In this document: positions 1 to 7,100 of the stretch, one piece after another | Layout: the number at the start of each line of letters is the position of its first letter | Numbering within the stretch: the stretch's first letter is position 1 | Origin: UBA11891 sp049890035 | GTDB lineage: Bacteria > Bacteroidota > Bacteroidia > Flavobacteriales > Flavobacteriaceae | DNA: 64,000 nt | Direction of reading: 5' to 3' | Assembly: GCA_049890035.1 (NCBI GenBank) | Contig: JBMHCG010000006.1 | Location: 1 to 64,000, forward strand | Notes under the pieces: generated by a model | Database searches by the model: none | What the model was told of the DNA's origin: nothing | Seen by the model: the letters and a program-made list of their open reading frames with translations, nothing else | Made by a program: the position numbers and the translations under genes

Positions 1-237
1 TTTAGAAATAAAGTTTTTCCCTTCAATGGTATAACCACAACGGGAACATTGCACCCCAAAATGGGATTGTATGATCACTTTGTCAGAACTCCCTTTGATT
101 AACCAGCCTGAAACTTGCTGGCCATCTTTGGCGGGAAAAACGACATCCTCATAGGGTAGGTTATAATTCTCTGGATTGTCAAAAACAGGAGATTTCCCTG
201 GTTTGATCATTAAATCGGAAATAGCTTTGCCAAACAT
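1..237 (-). CDS. alpha/beta hydrolase, N-terminal part (runs off the window)
   Basis: Reading the minus strand from an ATG at 237 gives 79 codons open to the window edge. The visible part has the look of the first strands of an alpha/beta-hydrolase (family-level inference): a short helix, then a VVFPAKDGQQVSGWL strand pair and a KVIIQSHFG segment, the usual place of the oxyanion-hole strand. The nucleophile elbow and the catalytic Asp/His would lie outside the window, so catalytic competence and substrate cannot be judged. No signal peptide is visible, so a cytoplasmic enzyme is likely. The product name is a moderate-confidence call from fold pattern only. Confidence 0.6.
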   Translation of the reverse strand, partial: MFGKAISDLMIKPGKSPVFDNPENYNLPYEDVVFPAKDGQQVSGWLIKGSSDKVIIQSHFGVQCSRCGYTIEGKNFISK

Positions 238-290
238 ACTTTCTAGTTTTTTTGACAAATTTCAATTAAAAGTGGTGCATACAGCCTAAA

Positions 291-321
291 CAAAAAGGCG
301 AAAAAACTACACAAAAAGGCG
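291..321. repeat. short direct repeat ACAAAAAGGCG x2
   Basis: Two identical 11-base copies (ACAAAAAGGCG) lie at 291-301 and 311-321, so the period is 20 bases. They are between the partial hydrolase and the GC-rich block. No protein-coding reason for the repeat is visible. It could be a paired binding site or chance in a poly-A-rich stretch. Confidence 0.45.
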
Positions 322-337
322 TTAAGAGGGGGTGGGA

Positions 338-480
338 TGGTTCAGGCTGTCACTTTCGGCCCCCTTCTCCTCATCTAGTATGAGGTTGCCCTGTCATATC
401 CGACTGGGGGCTACTACAGGCCATGGCTCGGGGAGCGCCAAACTCCGATACCGCTAGCACCTATCTCTAACTGTGTCTGC
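338..480. other. GC-rich foldable block of unknown nature
   Basis: This non-coding stretch stands out from its AT-rich surroundings. On the plus strand it can form CCTCAT-CTAGT-ATGAGG (369-385). A GGCCCCC near 358-364 can pair with GGGGGC near 405-411 around that hairpin, and a TCGG/AG stem closes with CTCCGA around 428-449. The block begins just past the stop of a minus-strand lipoprotein-like ORF. Read in that ORF's frame it contains further stops. It could be a structured RNA, the end of a mobile element, or the decayed 3' part of that ORF. It does not match tmRNA, RNase P, SRP or riboswitch cores that I know. Confidence 0.4.
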
Positions 481-576
481 TGCTAAGCCATCAGATGCCT
501 GAGATAGGGAATCTTCTTGCGAACAACTTAAAAACAATGCTAAAACAAAAAGAGAGGGATACATTTTTATTTCCAT
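454..576 (-). CDS. short lipoprotein-like ORF, possibly a gene remnant
   Basis: A 40-codon reading frame on the minus strand starts at ATG 576 (a second ATG is at 564). It encodes a hydrophobic leader ending in a plausible lipobox (LFLSC) followed by an acidic, Ser-rich tail, then stops at a TAG at 454-456. Seen: signal-peptide-like N-terminus and lipobox. Inferred: an exported lipoprotein. The mature part is only about 25 residues and the same frame continues downstream with interrupted coding-like sequence, so a truncated or frameshifted gene is at least as likely as an intact micro-lipoprotein. Confidence 0.3.
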   Translation of the reverse strand: MEIKMYPSLFVLALFLSCSQEDSLSQASDGLAADTVRDRC

Positions 577-725
577 GCAGTTAAATTTTAAGCACATGGA
601 TAACAGAATACATTATTCTTCAAGAGGATGGGAAATTCCAACCTTAATAAAACTTTATAAGAAATAATGGGTTGTTTCCTGTAGCTTATCAACAAATCCT
701 TTTTCTTTCAAATAAATAAATGGTC

Positions 726-893
726 TTATTTGTCTTTTGATGGATCGCGACCAACCAACCGTTCCATCCAATCTGGAATGTAATTATTGTTGACGTCTTC
801 TTCCATCCCCGTGCTTGTAGTGATGACGGCATACAGAATAACTCCGCCCACTAGAGTAACAGCCCCAATAATGACAACTACTATTTCACTCAT
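726..893 (-). CDS. small single-pass membrane protein with TSP3-like calcium-loop tail
   Basis: ATG at 893 to TAA at 726-728 gives 55 residues. Residues about 4-25 form one hydrophobic helix (VVVIIGAVTLVGGVILYAV). The rest is soluble and carries DVNNNYIPDWMERLVGRDP at about 34-52. That matches the usual bacterial thrombospondin-type-3-like pattern (D-x-N/D-x-N/D-G/Y-I-P-D-W-x-E-x2-x-G-x-D-P), a calcium-binding loop normally found as tandem repeats in surface proteins. One isolated copy on a membrane anchor is unusual. The function is unknown. It lies 66 bases downstream of the 3' end of the lipocalin-like gene, on the same strand. Confidence 0.6.
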   Translation of the reverse strand: MSEIVVVIIGAVTLVGGVILYAVITTSTGMEEDVNNNYIPDWMERLVGRDPSKDK

Positions 894-959
894 GTCTAAT
901 CAGTTTATTTCTAGTAAGATACTAAATTTTTCATTTCCTTCGACCAATGGAATTTGTGT

Positions 960-1364
960 TTATTTCCGAAACACTTCTATGGTATCTCCTTCTTCATCGG
1001 TTACCTGTGCATAATCGAAATCTTCTGAGAAAACAACAAAGTTAATGGCGTTATCAATTAAGTAGCTTTGGGTTGTAGCAGAATAATCCGGCAGCGATTT
1101 TCTGTTTTCCCATGTAAACGCTTGGTTTACACTTTCTGAAACAACTCCAAAAATCAATGTCCCTGATTGGAGTGCAGTCCCATCTTCAAAAAAAGCCAAG
1201 GTCCCTTCAAAGGTGTATTCAATGCTCCTATCGCCCACCTCTTCATAATTGTACAAAGTAACTTCCCATTCACCAACAATAGGATCTAACAATCTTTCTG
1301 ACTGGGTTTCTTTTGAACAAGAAAAAAGAATAAAGATGGTAGCAAAGACCCCTTTTTTCAACAT
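960..1364 (-). CDS. lipocalin-like lipoprotein, unknown function
   Basis: The start is placed at ATG 1364, which gives a 134-residue protein beginning MLKKGVFATIFILFSC. That is a classic lipoprotein signal with the modified Cys at about residue 16. The longer frame upstream would overlap the isochorismatase gene and bury the signal peptide. The mature part starts with an IVGEWEVTLYNY motif and alternating beta strands, resembling the lipocalin-like small lipoproteins common in Flavobacteriia (first strand GxW). It is predicted to sit in the periplasm or outer membrane, binding an unknown ligand. It follows the hydrolase gene by 22 bases and may be co-transcribed. Confidence 0.65.
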   Translation of the reverse strand: MLKKGVFATIFILFSCSKETQSERLLDPIVGEWEVTLYNYEEVGDRSIEYTFEGTLAFFEDGTALQSGTLIFGVVSESVNQAFTWENRKSLPDYSATTQSYLIDNAINFVVFSEDFDYAQVTDEEGDTIEVFRK

Positions 1365-1386
1365 CTCGGTGACATAATTTATTTCA

Positions 1387-1953
1387 TCAAACAGTTTCAT
1401 CCTCTTTGGCAAGCAACCCATTTGTGTCTTTGATTTGAGCAAATTCTTCATAAAGACTGGCTAAAGCCGTTTGATGAATGGTTTCTGCATCGAACGTTTC
1501 CCCATTCAGTCCTTTACGATCAAAGGTTGCCGTTGCATCTGATATAAGCGTTACGATATACCCATAATTCCCCGCCATTCGCGCGGTTGTAGAAACACAA
1601 TGATTGGTGGTAAGCCCCACGATTACAACTTCCTTAATCCCAGAAGAATCCAAACGTTCTTTCAAATCCGTTCCAATAAAAGCACTGTTTACATTTTTAA
1701 TCAGAATCGGTTCCCCTTCTTGGGGCTGAATTTCATCTTTCATCACAAAGCCCGGTTGGGAAATGTGCAGGGGAGAGCCCAACTCTAAGGAACTATGAAG
1801 AATATGAAAAACAGGCTGTTTTTTTGTTCGCCAATGCTCCAAAATGGCAACAATTTTTTTCTCAGCATCGGGATTGTTACGATTTCCTCCCCAATGAATT
1901 TGATTATCAAACCCCTTTTGGACATCAATGATCAGTAAGGCTGGTTTTGGCAT
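1387..1953 (-). CDS. isochorismatase-family cysteine hydrolase
   Basis: A 188-residue cytoplasmic protein, the usual length for the family. It opens with PALLIIDVQKGF and has the family triad: Asp10 in the IIDVQ strand, Lys86 in the IKN segment, and Cys119 in the NHCVSTTARMA turn after VGLTTN. Family members hydrolyse small amides or vinyl ethers (nicotinamide, isochorismate, ureidoacrylate, N-carbamoyl compounds). The exact substrate cannot be read from sequence, and no pnc or siderophore gene is nearby to suggest one. The start ATG at 1953 fits the family N-terminus exactly. Confidence 0.88.
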   Translation of the reverse strand: MPKPALLIIDVQKGFDNQIHWGGNRNNPDAEKKIVAILEHWRTKKQPVFHILHSSLELGSPLHISQPGFVMKDEIQPQEGEPILIKNVNSAFIGTDLKERLDSSGIKEVVIVGLTTNHCVSTTARMAGNYGYIVTLISDATATFDRKGLNGETFDAETIHQTALASLYEEFAQIKDTNGLLAKEDETV

Positions 1954-2059
1954 GTTGCTTCTGTTTGGTGCTAAAAATACTAATTAACACAAATCTGATA
2001 TTTGTTTATACCTGTAACTTATGAAAACGAAACTAAGACGATCTGTCATTTGTGTGCTT

Positions 2060-2758
2060 TTATCTTTGTTCGGTGCACATAGCAGCCGCTTTGTCACAAT
2101 GCAATTCTAGCGTATCAAAAAGGGGCACTTGCGGAATGTCTTGTTGGCCAATCAGCAATTTTACTTCCGTACACCCTAATATAACTCCTTCTGCACCTTG
2201 ATCGACCAAGGAGGCAATTACATCAAGATAATACGCTTTTGATGCTGGCAATAGGGTGTTGTGTGTAAGTTCTTCAAAGATAACGCGATCGATCTCTATT
2301 TTATCCTTCTCATTGGGAACAACCAAATCTACCTCACATTGTTTATAGGCTTCGAAATAAAAAGCATCTGTCATGACAGGATAGGTCCCAAGCATCCCTA
2401 CTTTAGACATTCCCTTTGATCGTATGGTTGTTGAAACCGTTTCAAAAATATCAATGAAAGGAACTGTTATTGCTTTTTTTATTTCTTCTCGAACACGATG
2501 CATGGTATTGGTTCCCAAAAAAATATAATCTACCCCTGCAGCCTCCAATCGTCTTGCTTTTTCCACCAGATATTCCGCTGCTTCTTCCCATTTTTCCTCT
2601 CGGATACAGCGTTCGATAGTAGCAAAATTTACACTATAAATAATCATTTCAGGGAGCGCATGACCCCCCAAAATAGTATTGACTTTTTTATTAATCAGTT
2701 CATAATATTCCGTGGTCGATGCAGCGCTCATACCACCGAGTAAGCCTATTGTGTTCAT
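2060..2758 (-). CDS. aspartate/glutamate racemase family protein, YgeA-like
   Basis: The start at ATG 2758 gives 232 residues beginning MNTIGLLGGMSAAST, as in E. coli YgeA. The upstream extension lacks family similarity. The two-domain racemase fold is recognisable. Thr83 (in GTNTMH) and Cys196 (in LGCTEV) occupy the positions of the Thr/Cys catalytic pair known in YgeA-type L/D-Glu/Asp racemases. This subfamily uses Thr where classic racemases use the first Cys. The likely role is racemisation of amino acids for cell wall or metabolism, PLP-independent, in the cytoplasm. The exact amino acid is not determinable. Confidence 0.87.
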   Translation of the reverse strand: MNTIGLLGGMSAASTTEYYELINKKVNTILGGHALPEMIIYSVNFATIERCIREEKWEEAAEYLVEKARRLEAAGVDYIFLGTNTMHRVREEIKKAITVPFIDIFETVSTTIRSKGMSKVGMLGTYPVMTDAFYFEAYKQCEVDLVVPNEKDKIEIDRVIFEELTHNTLLPASKAYYLDVIASLVDQGAEGVILGCTEVKLLIGQQDIPQVPLFDTLELHCDKAAAMCTEQR

Positions 2759-2995
2759 ACTCTTTTCTGTCAGCAAACGAAAATAAACGGATTTGATCAT
2801 TCACACAATAAAGTTCTGCTTATTATTGTTTTTCCTTTTATGATGTGCTACGAATCAAAGGACCGGTAGGTCATAAATCCTCCGCTCTAGCTTTCTTGGT
2901 TTGTCTCATCTTTTGATAACATTCTTTTCTTTATAACTAGTATTCCATTGAAAGCCTTCTGATGTGAATTTTCTTTAGCTTTAGTACGTCTACTT

Positions 2996-3730
2996 ATGAT
3001 TTATTTACACAAGATTATACCACTTTTCTTTATGCCAATTATGGTGTTCATTGTCTTTTTTTCTTTTTGTATCATAAAGGGAAAAAAAAGAGGGTTGTAT
3101 TTTTTACTGGCTATGTTATATATTGTTTCGACCCCTCTTTTTTCTAATTATGTTTTAAAAAAAGTAGAGGGTGATTATGAGTTTATTGATATGAACTCCA
3201 TTAAAGAAGCCCATGCTATTGTCGTTTTGAGCGGTATGATGCGCATTAATGAAGAGGGAAAAAAAATTGCGGTTGAATGGGGTGATATAGATTGTTTCTT
3301 TGCTGGGCTCGAATTGTATCACGCCAATAAATCAAAAAGACTTGTCTTTACTGGCGGAACCTCTGCCTATAATAAAACGTTAACTACAGAAGGAGATCTT
3401 TTGAAAAATTATGCGCTCCTATACGGAATCCATGAAGATGCCATTCTCGTTACAAAAAACGTGTTAAATACATTCGATGAGTCTGTGGCCGTTTCAGAAT
3501 TAATCGGAAAAAATAAAACGATCCTGTTAGTAACCTCCGCTTTCCACATGAAAAGAGCCAAACAATTATTTGAAAAACAAGGATTTACTGTGGACGGTTA
3601 CAAGGTTGATTTTAAAACACCCCCTGCTTTAACATATAATCTAATTGATTTTATTCCTTCAGCAGGTGCTTTATTTAAATTAGAAATTGCCCTCCGTGAA
3701 CTGTTAGGGCAGCTCTACTACAGTATCTAA
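2996..3730 (+). CDS. YdcF/ElyC-type DUF218 membrane protein
   Basis: 244 residues. Two N-terminal transmembrane helices (about 5-28 and 33-50) are followed by a DUF218 domain: AHAIVVLSGMM, a VFTGGTSAYN glycine loop, and ILLVTSAFHMKRA, the family's signature strand-loop-helix with Ser-x-x-His-x-x-R. E. coli relatives (ElyC, SanA, YdcF) act at the inner membrane and affect peptidoglycan or envelope lipid-carrier metabolism. Whether this one does is inferred. The ATG at 2996 precedes the first helix directly. It is transcribed divergently from the racemase, with about 240 bases between. Confidence 0.8.
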   Translation: MIYLHKIIPLFFMPIMVFIVFFSFCIIKGKKRGLYFLLAMLYIVSTPLFSNYVLKKVEGDYEFIDMNSIKEAHAIVVLSGMMRINEEGKKIAVEWGDIDCFFAGLELYHANKSKRLVFTGGTSAYNKTLTTEGDLLKNYALLYGIHEDAILVTKNVLNTFDESVAVSELIGKNKTILLVTSAFHMKRAKQLFEKQGFTVDGYKVDFKTPPALTYNLIDFIPSAGALFKLEIALRELLGQLYYSI

Positions 3731-4054
3731 AAACAAATCCGTTTCCTGTCTTCAATGACAGCGAAACTATCTTTTCTCCTTGTTTTACGGTGCCATTCCT
3801 CTTTGAAATGTTCCTTTTACGATACGAATGTAATCTTGGAATAATAAAGCATTTCCATGGTTTATTAATAAGAAGCACTGGCCGATTATTGTGTCGTTGC
3901 GGACAATTAATTGTTCATGCCTTAATAAGAGTTCAATTACCGAACTCAGGTCATTTTCTGATTTTCACATTGTACCATAGAATCCTTGAATGAATTTGTC
4001 AATAAATTGGGGGTGTTGTTCCAAAAACTGTGGAAAACGATTCGCATTTAAAAT
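3731..4054. other. intergenic, no gene seen
   Basis: Between the DUF218 gene and the terminator of the minus-strand cupin gene I see only AT-rich sequence. The reading frames here in either strand lack codon bias, signal peptides or family motifs. Confidence 0.5.
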
Positions 4055-4083
4055 AAGCAACCCTCCTAAACGGAAGGTTGCTT
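4055..4083 (-). terminator. hairpin terminator of the SnoaL-cupin gene
   Basis: AAGCAACC...GGTTGCTT forms an 8-bp stem extended by partial pairing of the CTCC/GGAA segment, with a TAAAC loop. On the minus strand it is followed by ATTTTAAAT. It lies 8 bases past the stop of the minus-strand gene ending at 4092, the expected place for an intrinsic terminator. Confidence 0.65.
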
Positions 4084-4091
4084 TTCGTAAT

Positions 4092-4907
4092 CTATTTGTT
4101 TATTGTTGGTGGTTTACCAACCATTCCCATGACAGACCCAACAAGAATGGTTTTTTCGTTGCTTTCATTTTTAGCTGTATGCCAGGTGTTGGGCTCCCCA
4201 ATGTAGCTTTCCCCAGCTTTTGTAACCACCTTTGTTCCATCGGAATATTCTACCGTAAACTCCCCTTGAAGAACGACCCCAAGATTAAACCCTGTGTGCT
4301 TATGGGTAGGGAAACTTTGTCCGGGTTCCAGTACCACAATGGCAGAGGTTATTGCAGCATCTCCCTTCGGATATTTGATTTTCTTGCCCAATGAATTTAA
4401 TGTTTCTCCTTGGTCAATAAAACTTGTTTTTTCTGTAACGGAGGGAACAATATCTGAATAATTATACCATTCTGATTGCGATTGAATTTTGCCCTTTTCA
4501 TTAAAAAATAATACCGAGTAATAATCCAATTCCGTGGGCTGACCTGTCAGTGCGTAGTTTGATTTCCATGTTCCATATACTCTCACATCACCATTAGGCC
4601 TCATTTCTTCATCTAACCCCGCATAATACTGAGCATTTGTAAACGCTATATTATCATATAAATCGTTAAATAATTTCATTTGAGATTCCCATTGTTCAAC
4701 TGATAATGAATCCATTCCAGACATGGGCGGAGTCCATAAAAAGTTGGCATCGACAAAACTTTTCATTTTATCAATTTCATTATTTGAAAATGCCTCAAAA
4801 AACTTCTCTGCGGTTTGGGTGTTTTTTTTGAATTTCTCTAATCCCATTTTATTTGATTCACAAAAAACAAATACAATAGGAATGAAGAATAAAATTAATT
4901 TTTTCAC
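4092..4907 (-). CDS. SnoaL-like plus cupin two-domain lipoprotein
   Basis: 271 residues with a GTG start at 4907. The N-terminus is a lipoprotein signal ending FVFC, so Cys16 would be lipidated. Residues about 25-155 look like a SnoaL/NTF2-type cone (FFEAFSNNEIDKMKSFV, then WKSNYALTG and a terminal QSEWYNYSDI). Residues about 175-265 are a single cupin with all four usual metal ligands: His202, His204, Glu216 and His243. The cupin C-terminal GSVMGMVG closes the barrel. It is exported and lipid-anchored, so any dioxygenase, isomerase or sensor role would be extracytoplasmic. Substrate unknown. Confidence 0.78.
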   Translation of the reverse strand: MKKLILFFIPIVFVFCESNKMGLEKFKKNTQTAEKFFEAFSNNEIDKMKSFVDANFLWTPPMSGMDSLSVEQWESQMKLFNDLYDNIAFTNAQYYAGLDEEMRPNGDVRVYGTWKSNYALTGQPTELDYYSVLFFNEKGKIQSQSEWYNYSDIVPSVTEKTSFIDQGETLNSLGKKIKYPKGDAAITSAIVVLEPGQSFPTHKHTGFNLGVVLQGEFTVEYSDGTKVVTKAGESYIGEPNTWHTAKNESNEKTILVGSVMGMVGKPPTINK

Positions 4908-5004
4908 TTTTAGTTGGTTTTATGGTTACTGACTTTTGTTATGCACAATAGTGCGTGATCACTATATGCAACATGCGGTTTTAATTGAATTTGATTTTTT
5001 TCGT

Positions 5005-5427
5005 TTATGATTTTAATTCTCCTCGCTGGGAAACATAAAAGAGCCCTGCTACGGGCACTAATGTCAAAATCATGATGATCAATGGAGGATGTGCCGACCC
5101 TCCAGATATCAGCGTGACAAAGTCTGGTAAAGTCCAAAAAAGATGCACGATGAACAAAATAAATGTTGCTGACTGCAATGCTTCCAATGTTTTCAATCGC
5201 AATGCATAGACTACCGCAATTAAGGTACCCGCAAAGATGAATCCAAAAATATAAATCATCATATCCAATACCTCTAATGCCGGTGGGCTCGTTGACAACC
5301 CTTCTATATTAAAATCATTTATCATTTGATCTTTCATTTCTCCTCCCATTTTTGCTAATACTAGAGGGATAAATTGGATACAATCCAAGATCAGTGTAAA
5401 TATAAGGACGGTTCTGAAGTTCTTCAT
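5005..5427 (-). CDS. four-helix integral membrane protein, unknown
   Basis: The start at ATG 5427 gives 140 residues starting MKNFRTVLIFTLILDCIQF. The longer upstream frame adds a charged stretch with no signal character. There are four hydrophobic segments (about 5-22, 55-73, 85-103, 112-130), with conserved-looking GFIFAGTLIAVVYALRLKTLEALQ between helices 2 and 3. The arrangement resembles small DoxX/YphA-like or DUF4345-like membrane proteins, but no defining motif is present, so I leave the function open. It is on the same strand as the SnoaL-cupin gene, about 100 bases upstream of it. Confidence 0.6.
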   Translation of the reverse strand: MKNFRTVLIFTLILDCIQFIPLVLAKMGGEMKDQMINDFNIEGLSTSPPALEVLDMMIYIFGFIFAGTLIAVVYALRLKTLEALQSATFILFIVHLFWTLPDFVTLISGGSAHPPLIIMILTLVPVAGLFYVSQRGELKS

Positions 5428-5671
5428 TTCAATTGGTTTATGGTTAATTACCAACAATATACGAATTACTTTTTGAACCTCACGACAAGTATATCCCAAT
5501 GACTCCGTAAAACCTTTTGGCTACGCGTTTGTCAAAAAGGCTCTAATTCTGTCCATTATACAATTTTATTCTCCCTCCCCCCGAGAGCAACCGCTCTTCT
5601 CCCTACTCGCGCACACGAATGCGTTTGGAGTCTTCCTGCTCGGTAATTCGCTTTTATCAATTAATGCCAGT

Positions 5672-5911
5672 CTAATCTAGGCAATATCTATCTCCAATTT
5701 GATAGTCGTTAAATTCTTTTTCAGTGACCTCACCTGAAAAAGGTTGCCCTCCACTATCATCAAATCCTCCTGTCGTTGTATTACCCCAGTTATCACCCCA
5801 GTAGAAATAATATCTCCCCTTTGTTGTTTCCTCTTTGAATGTAATTGTAATACACTCGGGCGGGTTACAAGAATATACTATCGGTACGAGCAGAACGATC
5901 ATTTTTTTCAT
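5672..5911 (-). CDS. small lipoprotein, aromatic/Gly-rich, unknown
   Basis: 79 residues. The signal peptide ends PIVYSC, with the lipidated Cys at about 15 and a second Cys soon after (NPPEC). The mature region is rich in Tyr, Trp, Gly and Thr (YYFYWGDNWGNTTTGGF) and ends in a Cys (RYCLD), so an intramolecular disulfide in the periplasm is plausible. No family recognised. It starts 2 bases after the stop of the next small lipoprotein gene, so the two are very likely one transcription unit. Confidence 0.6.
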   Translation of the reverse strand: MKKMIVLLVPIVYSCNPPECITITFKEETTKGRYYFYWGDNWGNTTTGGFDDSGGQPFSGEVTEKEFNDYQIGDRYCLD

Positions 5912-5913
5912 GC

Positions 5914-6159
5914 TTAGTGGCAGCTTTTTTCTTTCCTTTTTTTGTCAATATAGTGCATCAGTTTGGCGTGGCCTTGGTCAGTCTCTCCGTCTTGTTTCGA
6001 AGAATTCGCCGCTGCGATATCGAATACATTTTGTAAGTCACTGCAATCGTAAGAATCAATTTTTTTCTTTAATGCAGGATCATAATTATTCCAATCAGGT
6101 TCCATGTCGGCACAAGAGCATGTACAAAAGAAAATCAACATCAAAGAGACTTTTTTCAT
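5914..6159 (-). CDS. small lipoprotein, charged, unknown
   Basis: 81 residues with a signal peptide whose lipobox is FFCTCSC, so more than one Cys could be the modified residue (CTCSCADM). The mature part is acidic then basic (DYDPALKKKIDSYDCSDLQNVFD ... DKKRKEKSCH, here shortened) with two further cysteines. A predicted helical pair is capped by a Cys near each end. No family recognised. It is the middle member of a compact row of four tiny minus-strand genes, 24 bases downstream of the small membrane protein gene. Confidence 0.58.
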   Translation of the reverse strand: MKKVSLMLIFFCTCSCADMEPDWNNYDPALKKKIDSYDCSDLQNVFDIAAANSSKQDGETDQGHAKLMHYIDKKRKEKSCH

Positions 6160-6183
6160 CTATCTATGAGGTGTTCTTTTCTT

Positions 6184-6408
6184 TTACTTTCTTGTAGATT
6201 TTTTAAAAACTGCATTGAGCGAAAAATTGGCCCCTGTTGAGGCGATAAAAAAAGGAATGAAATAATTTAGGACTGTTTTGGGTTCCTCTTCAGGGATTAA
6301 AAAAATTATTATTACTGGTATAATAATAGTTAGTCCCGCGATGACTATATGTTGCTTCTTAGTCAATCGCCCTTGTTGTTTTTCCCACCAGCTTGTTACT
6401 TTTTTCAT
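6184..6408 (-). CDS. small two-helix membrane protein, unknown
   Basis: 74 residues. A basic N-terminus (KKVTSWWEKQQGRLTKKQ) precedes one strong helix (about 22-41, IVIAGLTIIIPVIIIFLIP) and a second, weaker hydrophobic stretch (about 49-66). The inside-positive N-terminus suggests a hairpin topology with both ends in the cytoplasm. Its ATG overlaps the TAA of the upstream 57-residue ORF (TAATG), which indicates translational coupling. Function unknown. Confidence 0.55.
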   Translation of the reverse strand: MKKVTSWWEKQQGRLTKKQHIVIAGLTIIIPVIIIFLIPEEEPKTVLNYFIPFFIASTGANFSLNAVFKKSTRK

Positions 6409-6581
6409 TACTGTTGGCTAACTATTGCCGTTGAAAAATAGTGATTCCGTTCAATTACAATTTGACCTATTGACATGCCTATAATTGCTTTTAGAAAAGA
6501 ATAAAAGAATTTTTCTTTTGGTGTTACATCTTCTTTCCCACTCAATTTCCAGTCATTTTTAAAGGGGGTATTTTTTTTCAT
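6408..6581 (-). CDS. 57-residue protein coupled to the next small membrane protein
   Basis: ATG at 6581, stop TAA at 6408-6410. The protein starts MKKNTPFKNDWKLSGKEDVT, is charged for about 23 residues, then has an amphipathic-to-hydrophobic segment (FFYSFLKAIIGMSIGQIVI) that could touch or cross the membrane. The stop codon shares two bases with the start of the following gene, the best evidence that this short frame is translated. It is the first gene of the four-gene row. No homologous family recognised. Confidence 0.5.
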   Translation of the reverse strand: MKKNTPFKNDWKLSGKEDVTPKEKFFYSFLKAIIGMSIGQIVIERNHYFSTAIVSQQ

Positions 6582-6803
6582 TGGTCTAATGGTTCTTTTT
6601 TTTGTTCTTTAAATTTACTAAATCATTTAAAGGATATAAAACGATTCAACTTATTTAGTGCTGTGTTACAATTTATCAACATGAGTCGCTAATTTTTAGT
6701 ATAATTCAGTCAATACAACACCCATGCTTGCATCGAATCTACTTGATTATCCTGTACTCTTTTATGGGATTTAGATGGTACATCAATATGATCTCTTTAT
6801 TAC

Positions 6804-7006
6804 TTAACGGGGAACAAATCCTTTTTTATGAAGAAATTGCAGTAAACCCTTACCCACCAAAGCAATCACTAAGCCAGTTCGGGTTCCGTACTTAAAAATA
6901 AAAATCCCGCTTCGGAGGTATACCGTAGGAGGTTCTATTTCTTCTTGATAAGTAAATACCCTCCTCCGCACAGACAAATCAACGCGATAAGTAGACCCAA
7001 ATCCAT
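6804..7006 (-). pseudogene. frame-broken tiny membrane protein (candidate)
   Basis: ATG at 7006 opens a 23-codon frame encoding one hydrophobic helix (LGLLIALICLCGGGYLL) then KKK and TAG at 6935-6937. The other frame covering 6804-6971 stays open and continues with QEEIEPPTVYLRSGIF and a second hydrophobic stretch (GLVIALVGKGLLQFL) ending VPR-stop. Joined by one frameshift around the AAGAAGAAATAG run, the two halves make a plausible two-helix small protein of about 65 residues. Either it is broken, or the first frame is a complete micro-peptide. Confidence 0.3.
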
Positions 7007-7007
7007 T

Positions 7008-7100
7008 TTAACCCGCTGAATAATAAAAGAATATGACCAACGCTAGTTTTTTGATAATACCTAACAAGAAAGCACACTTAATAAATGTTCCTTTGTTCAT
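7008..7100 (-). CDS. possible 30-residue membrane peptide
   Basis: ATG 7100 to TAA 7008-7010 encodes a basic, hydrophobic 30-mer (MNKGTFIKCAFLLGIIKKLA then LVIFFYYSAG). The next frame starts one base after its stop. Only position and hydrophobicity support it. It may be chance in AT-rich DNA. Confidence 0.2.
   Translation of the reverse strand: MNKGTFIKCAFLLGIIKKLALVIFFYYSAG

Noticed and set aside
454..530. A tmRNA-like segment with TTAGCAGCAG resembling the end of a tag peptide
   Set aside because: No paired 5' and 3' ends of tRNA type, no T-loop GGTTCRA, and the same bases read well as a lipoprotein N-terminus.
3990..4394. 134-codon frame opposite the cupin gene
   Set aside because: Antisense shadow of a clear lipoprotein gene; no start context, no family, codon use unlike neighbours.
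5584..5597. AGAGC-AACC-GCTCT hairpin between minus-strand genes
   Set aside because: Only 5 bp, no T-run, and the region has no further symmetry to suggest function.
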